Shown: positions 58,136 through 64,000 of the stretch, one piece after another
Numbering within the stretch: the stretch's first letter is position 1
How the letters are laid out: each line of letters opens with the position of its first letter
DNA from: Saturnia japonica
Lineage: Eukaryota; Arthropoda; Insecta; Lepidoptera; Saturniidae
Assembly: GCA_033032175.1 (NCBI GenBank)
Contig: CM065328.1
Coordinates: forward strand, 12,214,690-12,278,689
Reading direction: 5' to 3'
Length of the DNA stretch: 64,000 nt
The notes under the pieces: model-generated
What the model saw: the letters and a program-made list of their open reading frames with translations, nothing else
What the model was told of the DNA's origin: nothing
Databases searched by the model: none
Program-made: the position numbers and the translations under genes

Positions 58136-58954
58136 ATTCTAGATATCTACTAAAAGATAATATCAAGAGAGAATGATTTCAAAACGCCATAAAATATAAA
58201 GAATTTAAAAAAATCCGCTGTAATTTATGTTATGACCCAGATTACTTTTTTATGTAAATAAAATGTACTGAATAAATTTATATATGTTTTTATAATATTA
58301 ATTAATAACAAAATATTTATTATCATCAGCGGGATTCGAACCCATCTACCAATCGTACCTACTATACATACAACAGTCCGTAAAGATCTGGTCTTAACAC
58401 AGCTCAGCTAATTCAACGACTGTCGTAACTTTTAACATCCTATAAATATATTATGTATGTGTTTGTTTCTTTAGCGTCGGTCGAGACAAATATCTTTTGT
58501 CACTCCTACCTCGCGATACGTAACTTCTTTACAACATCTTTGTGCACTAGTTCATGCAATATACACTACGCATTTCCTTACGTGTTTTCACAACTGAAGT
58601 TTTCATTCGCGCTTTTAAGACTGTTCTTAACTCTTAACACAACACCCGAAGGAGTTAAAAAGTTGTTTGGTCGAAACTTGTCTCAACAAGGTCCCAGCCG
58701 TATGGGTGTAAAAACTCCCGACGACCCTATGCATTACGTATACATTGAGGTACATTTGCACCCTCCCGGCTCCCAACTCTCTCGGAGGGAAAGAGGAACG
58801 GGAGAGCGGTAAAAGCATATTTATGTTAGTTTCTGATTGACGATGATGGCTTCCCCTTGGTTAGATGAAGTGCGGATCTGTTACGTCGATTTTTATGCGT
58901 AATGCGTAATAATTAAGTGGTAAATTTGTGAATATATTTGTATGAAGTTATTAT

Positions 58955-59240
58955 ATGTCTGTAATCAGTGAACTGGTTCTAAAAATTATTCCACGACTCT
59001 TCGGCGTAGAAGAACGGACGGTGAGTGGTAGTGATATGCTCGCCTCCTTTCTCTGCCCTAGCCGAACCAGTAAAGACGGTGAGCCGTCTTTCCACTGCAC
59101 AGGTTCGGTTCGGCCGTCTGGAAGACAGTTGGGTTCTACCAAACTGTTTCTTTTTAAAACCGGAGCTGGCGGCATTGTGGATTGCTTACGTGATCTTGTG
59201 TCACTCCATGCCTATTACGGCGGCGGATAGTACACCGTAG
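58955..59240 (+). other. GC-rich patch open in several frames, coding status unknown
   Basis: Two + frames and one minus frame are open across most of this stretch. One + frame starts MSVISELVLKIIPRLFGVEE and meets a strong donor-like gtgagt at 59021. I recognise no domain. It may be a first exon of an unknown gene or, more likely, a fragment of a mobile element. Confidence 0.25.
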
Positions 59241-59675
59241 AGTTTTAGTGCGTTCCCTCGAACGAGTGTGTACTCATCCACATTAAAAAAGGTATGCTAT
59301 GAACTGTTAACAGTGAGTTTGATAGTTTTCAAGAATATTTTCGGTATCTACGTGCATGAAAATTTTATAAACTTTATTAAATCCACACATACTTATTTAA
59401 CTGAATTCGTCGTTGACAGGGCGCACGTCACGCACTTAGTGTTCTGGCATACTTGTCGGGGACATCGCACGGGGGCACTTTACATCTCTACCTACCTTTG
59501 CAATATACATACATATAGCAACATTTATGTTTAACTTAGCGTTTACACATTCGATAAAACTATCGATTCTATTAACCTTTCTCAGCAATCTACTAGTAAG
59601 TGCCTAGCGTAACTGTTTGTTTTTGTTTTAATGTTTGTTAAATTGATTGCATAGGTACTTATGGTGAGTACGGTA

Positions 59676-59760
59676 CAGTCCACAAACAACGGCGACCGTT
59701 GATGACGCAGATTTCATCGGTAGTGGTCTATGTCATACCAGCCCTCGGAAATGCCTCTGT
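59676..59760 (+). repeat. Interspersed repeat family V fragment
   Basis: gtacagtccacaaacaacgg ... tatgtcataccagccctcgg. A shorter piece lies at 62278-62320. Confidence 0.5.
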
Positions 59761-60344
59761 TCCGTATTTTCATTAGGTATATGTTATAACAAATCTTTTT
59801 CTATATTAGTTTTATTAATGAAATGAAATGTATTAATGTTTTTCCAAATTTTTTTATGTTTGTTTGTATGTCTGGATTTAACTCAATAACGGCTTGACCT
59901 ATTCTTATGAAATTTTATACACGGCATGCTTATATTTATGGTCAATTGATAGGATATCAAATATTTCAATATTTCTTTTAGAAAACACGACAAAAAAAAA
60001 AAAACCAAAAGAAACAATTTTTGTTATTTCTTCACTGATAATGATGAAGCTTTGTACTTATACGGCAAGTATAAGTCATTTCATAATTGATAAGCCAGAC
60101 TGATTGTCAACAATAATTTCAGAAGACAGAAACCATTTTAATTATTTTTTTCAACCATTTTTTTATTAAAATTGTACACTGGAAATACATATCATTCCTC
60201 AAATGATAGATTATATAATTTACAAATGAAATGAGTAAAAAAGTACGGGATGTAAATAACTACCGCGTAGTGACAAACGCGTGCGGAACCGCGGGCACAC
60301 TGATCGTTTTTTTTTTTTTTAATAATAAATCTGTTTTTTTTTTA
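59760..60344. other. No gene seen
   Basis: AT-rich. 59880-59960 resembles the target phrase of interspersed repeats (actcaataacggcttgacc). The frame 59894-60103 is not convincing. Confidence 0.4.
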
Positions 60345-60620
60345 ATGATTAAATATTTGTAACCAGTATTAGCAGTAACTGTCAGTCGTATTCGAAACAA
60401 ATCTTTTTGTTTATGATTGCCAGGCTTATAAGGAATACTATACCTACCTAGATTTTATATGTAAAGAAGCCTAGAAAGCTGTAGTCAAAAACGGGAGCTG
60501 GAAGTGAGAGCAACACTAGGCTACGCGGATGCATTGGATGCGCTGCGGCCACGGCACGGGCGCGGCGTGAAGAGTTTGTCGTATAAGTTTAGAACGGGTG
60601 AAATCGTGAAGGGCAGCTAG
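60345..60620 (+). mobile_element. Helitron 3' portion
   Basis: Carries the Hel-C body (gattgccaggcttataagga) and ends gggtgaaatcgtgaagggca then gctag|t at 60620. The GC-rich stretch 60536-60575 belongs to this element. Confidence 0.6.
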
Positions 60621-61097
60621 TTTTTACTATAAAAAGAAACAAAATGAAATGAAGAAAAATGAATTCCCTCTTGTTTTTAATTTCCTTAACAGGCTTAGCT
60701 AACCACACATCAGCTATTTTTTTCTTTTTACCTTTATGATCTTTGTCCTTCGAGTTACAAATGCATGTGTTTTGAGCAGCTTTGCCTAACCCGCCGATTT
60801 TGGCTTGACGTGCCGAATTTTAGCCCAAAATTAAATGCCCCGCACGGTACATGCTCTTCAGTCCCGCTTTTCGGCGGTCACTCGACTGTGCAGCGCGAAG
60901 GAAAATAAATCTTCAGAAAATTATAAATAAGTAATTTGTGGGTAGTGTTATATTTATTTACGATGTATTCTTTTAAAGACTTAACTGCCTTACATGGTCA
61001 ACCAGACCTTTATTGTTATCAGTAGGTATAGTGATGCATTAAAAATATTTTCCTCTAGCTATCTAGCATTACTGTTATTCATGTTTTATTGTATAAA

Positions 61098-61622
61098 CTA
61101 GCTGTGCCCGTGGCTTCACTTACGTAGACTACAGAATTCCCGCGCGAATCTTCCTCCCCCGCTCCCGGCTATTTTAAAGACAAAAATGCTTATTGTGGGT
61201 GTTCCTCAGAAGATAGATTTATACCCTCCCGGACTTTTTATAGGTATTTTTAATGCCTATAATTATTTAGGAAATTAATTTGCTATATCTCTTATGGTTT
61301 ACTCAGTATAAGCCATTTAAACGCCCGAATTCATTCACCATGAACAGTTTTTTTACAAGTTTTGTGGAACCCTAATTCTTTTTCTAAAATAAAAGTAGCC
61401 TAAGTTACTCCCTATATCATCAGCTATCTATCAATGGAAGTCCCGTCAAAATCGGTACAATCGTTTCTGAGATTACCCGGAACGAACAGACAGACAGACA
61501 GACAAAAAAAATTAAAATGGGCTTTTTGTTATAGGTATCGTATATACTTTCATATGTATTTAGTAAAAAAACAGTTATTTTGACATTGCAAACACACACT
61601 TCAATTTTATTAATTGTATAGA
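61098..61622 (-). mobile_element. Helitron Hel-B, complete copy
   Basis: 525 bp, minus-strand ends TCTATACAATTAATAAAATT and GCCACGGGCACAGCTAG, flanked by A and T. Very close in layout to the copy at 50249. Confidence 0.82.
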
Positions 61623-61639
61623 TAATACAACAAAATGTC

Positions 61640-62277
61640 TAGTGAAAGAGTTATAAACGTCCCCGGGGTACAAACAAACAACCAATCACACTAACGAGTC
61701 AGCCGCCGCCGCCACCGGATCAGTTATCTGCTACCGTGTACTGGATTATATTGCAATTAGTTAATTGGCATCTAAAAGGTTAATCCTTTGTGCTTATCTA
61801 CGTTATACTTGGGCGTAGTTATATCCTTTAACCCTCAGCTTTACGACAAAGCTCTTGAATAGGTACTTACTATATTAAAACAATGATGGTGCAGTGGTAG
61901 CTTATATGGTTTAAAATTTACTAAATGTATGAATTTCTATAACTTGACCCAATTAGGGTCAAGTTTGGAAAAAGTAAATTTTATGCTAATGTCAGACTGT
62001 GTCACTGTTTATAGTATATGCAAACTCACACCCCACATTGAGCCACGCGATAATAACGATCTAATAAATTAACAGAATCGAACTCCACACCCATGGTAAT
62101 CGATAATGGAAAAATACCAGAAGGTACGCACCTACATAATATGAATAAATAATTAATCATGGAAAGTATCAATCATCATTATGCTCGGTCGTTATGAATT
62201 AAAGAAAAAAAAAATAAATGTATTTCACTTATTATTACAGCTAGGCAAAATGACCGCCAAGTAACATAAAGAAAATA
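61640..62277. other. No gene seen
   Basis: AT-rich, with a short GC-rich triplet tract (agccgccgccgccaccgg, about 61702). Nothing recognised. Confidence 0.4.
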
Positions 62278-62329
62278 CGGTACAGTCCGCAAACACGCCG
62301 ACTGTCGGTGACAAAATTTATCTTAAAAT

Positions 62330-62417
62330 AACCGGGAGCGGGAGTAACTCAATTCGCGCGTGTGCCCCATCTACGGCATTCTTTAATCTACGCGAGTGAC
62401 GCCGCGAGCATAGTTAG
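62330..62417 (+). mobile_element. Helitron Hel-B 3' end fragment
   Basis: Only the last ~90 bp, from accgggagcgggagtaactc to cgccgcgagcatagttag|t. Diverged. Confidence 0.55.
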
Positions 62418-62951
62418 TAAAGCAATAAAAACTATACATCGTTACAATTCGATTAAACATAAATTCAAATTTTGAATCCATCACAATATTCTCAATCGGA
62501 CCTAGCGATATTAATTAGGGTTGTATAACAAATAGTCACGCTCACGGTTGGAAGGGTAAGCAGGGTGCTCGGTCATGCGTACGTGAGATGTCGTTGATCA
62601 GACGTGGGGGATGATTCAGGCTGGGAATTGACGAATTATTTTGTTTTCATGAAGATTTCAAGCACTATTTTATAGTTGTTTTAAATGAGGTTTACTTGCT
62701 ACTAAATAAAGCTAATCTCAATGGATTTTGAGATAAAAGAAAATTGCATGTATAGCTTATGTATATGTTTTTATTTTTTTATGTTATTCAATGTATGTAT
62801 TTATTTTTAATTTTAATTTCCTATTACACTAACGACAATAATAATTATTTCCACATTACCGCTGATTAGCTGGTAGAAAATACTTTAAAGCACTAAGCTC
62901 GCCGGTGTACAAACTAAAAGTGCAATAATGTATTTATTCATTTATTTATAT

Positions 62952-63200
62952 GCGATTGTCTCTGTCAGCGTAAGTTCGAATTTCTGCAATGAATCTGAGC
63001 TTTCTGTGAAGGAAAACATTGTGTTAAAACTGTGTTGTTATAGTATTTTGGTGTGCTAACCTGGCTAGCTACCATCATTAAGTTGAAAACCTGTCACCAA
63101 GTCATCTATAATTCTGGCAGCTGTGAAACTCAGTCCTTCCACTTGGGCCACATCCTCATGTAATATTGGGGACTGCCGACACAAGTGTAAACTGCTAACT
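62952..63200 (+). mobile_element. SINE-B
   Basis: aagttcgaatttctgcaatg (decayed B box), gtgaaggaaaacattgtgtt, ctggctagctaccatcatta. Confidence 0.72.
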
Positions 63201-63244
63201 ATGAAATATATGTCTTATATTTTTTTTGGATATTTAAATCAATT

Positions 63245-63356
63245 CATCATCATCATCATCATTTCCGCCGCAGGACGTCCACTGCTGAACATAGGCCTCC
63301 CCCATAGATCTCCAGAGCGACCGATCTTGTGCGGCCTGCACCCAACGGCTCCCAAT
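63245..63356 (-). pseudogene. RTE-type LINE 3' end with (ATG)n tail
   Basis: On the minus strand it reads RWVQAAQDRSLWRSMGEA, YVQQWTSCGG, then a run of GAT repeats (CAT repeats 63245-63264 on the plus strand). The last residues of RTE reverse transcriptases plus the microsatellite tail where these elements end. 5' truncated. Confidence 0.82.
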
Positions 63357-63369
63357 TCAAATCAATTGT

Positions 63370-63600
63370 ATTATCAAAAATTAAGATTCCATAATTCATT
63401 AAATAGAATTTGTAAATCAAAATCTAATGATATTTTATTGAGTTTATGCTCTAAGAAGATATTTATGAATGTCAATACACTAGTTAGGTAGGTACCTACT
63501 ACTGATTTCGAAAACATCACAGTCATCGAGAAAACTCGCAAGAAATTCGATCGAGTTTATAAAAAAATAAAGTTTTTTATAGTATTTAGATATATTATTT
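63370..63600 (+). repeat. Lepidopteran LINE 3'-end repeat
   Basis: ctctaagaagatatttatga, atgtcaatacactagttagg, acagtcatcgagaaaactcg. Diverged copy of 40955-41165. Confidence 0.55.
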
Positions 63601-63904
63601 ACAGTTATTATCATTTTCAGTGTATGTATAAATAGGGAATAACTTCTAGATATCACCGTCATTATTGTAATGCTCCAGCCTATAATGACTCTTTCAACAA
63701 CAAAACTAATATCAGTGCGACTTTCACATTTATCGGGTACGCGCAACACGTCCCTACTTAATGCTACAGATAGATATACTGTTAACATTAGCATGTCCTT
63801 GTTGCAAACACATAAGATTTTACCAGTACAAAAATCGCCCACCGCGCCCTTAGAAGTTTTCACTTCAAAAATCTGTTGATATAACGTAGGATGTCAATAT
63901 TGAA

Positions 63905-64000
63905 AATTGGCCGAGCCCCGGCGCGTCTATTGTGTCTTGATTGGGAACGATCTCGACACTCTAATGGACGACGACAATGCAGTCGGTCTATCGGAAAGTG
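63905..64000 (+). other. Open GC-rich stretch at window edge
   Basis: One frame reads AEPRRVYCVLIGNDLDTL, then MDDDNAVGLSES to the window end without a stop. Composition differs from the AT-rich flank. It could be the start of an exon cut by the window; no acceptor is convincing. Confidence 0.22.

Noticed and set aside
58330..58410. tRNA gene on the minus strand
   Set aside because: A good B box (gggttcgaatcccgc in reverse) but no cloverleaf arms could be paired; more likely a SINE head or chance.
63480..63863. 127-codon minus-strand frame
   Set aside because: Overlaps a LINE 3'-end repeat; no domain recognised.
1..64000. CRISPR array, bacterial operon or prophage
   Set aside because: No spaced direct repeats of array type, no dense coding and no ribosome binding sites; the DNA is clearly eukaryotic.

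Overview
The window looks like nuclear DNA from a moth or butterfly (Lepidoptera). It is AT-rich and packed with short, decayed mobile elements. These include tRNA-derived SINEs, short non-autonomous Helitrons with TC...CTAG ends inserted between A and T, LINE 3' ends of RTE and jockey/CR1 type, and Tc1/mariner and pogo/Tigger DNA transposons. There is no sign of bacterial gene organisation. The organism call is inference from repeat style, not from a search.

One host gene is well supported: the 3' end of a SCAPER homologue (S-phase cyclin A-associated protein in the ER) on the + strand. Six small exons at 19470-19587, 21952-22143, 36667-about 36742, 37015-37115, 40119-40280 and 41262-41363 join in a single reading frame. 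They carry the conserved C-terminal features, a hydrophobic block ending VGF..VNN and then an LCTLP...LLPTLVAL block. Upstream exons were not found, so 1-19469 is either a large intron or contains exons I could not recognise. The ~14.5 kb intron between 22143 and 36667 is full of transposons. Two possible extra 3' exons (43443 and 43903) suggest alternative C-termini or a spliced 3'UTR. A further possible first coding exon of another + strand gene sits at 44998-45122, perhaps a DHHC palmitoyltransferase (weak).

Layout: 1-19 kb is a repeat-rich intron or upstream region with a 118-bp-arm inverted repeat, SINEs and two abutting Helitrons. 19-23 kb holds two SCAPER exons and an RTE remnant. 23-36.6 kb is the giant intron, with a Tigger nested in a LINE (27.7-29.7 kb) and a nearly intact mariner nested in a Helitron (32.8-34.4 kb). 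36.6-41.4 kb holds the last four SCAPER exons. 41.4-45.2 kb holds 3' ends and the start of a possible next gene. 45-64 kb is almost entirely repeats (Helitrons, SINEs, LINE ends), with a few unexplained GC-rich patches.

I found no CRISPR array, no rRNA, no convincing functional tRNA gene and no clearly new biological system. The most interesting observations are nested insertion histories, a very short A-tailed retroposon with target-site duplications, tandem Helitrons, and possible alternative SCAPER ends.
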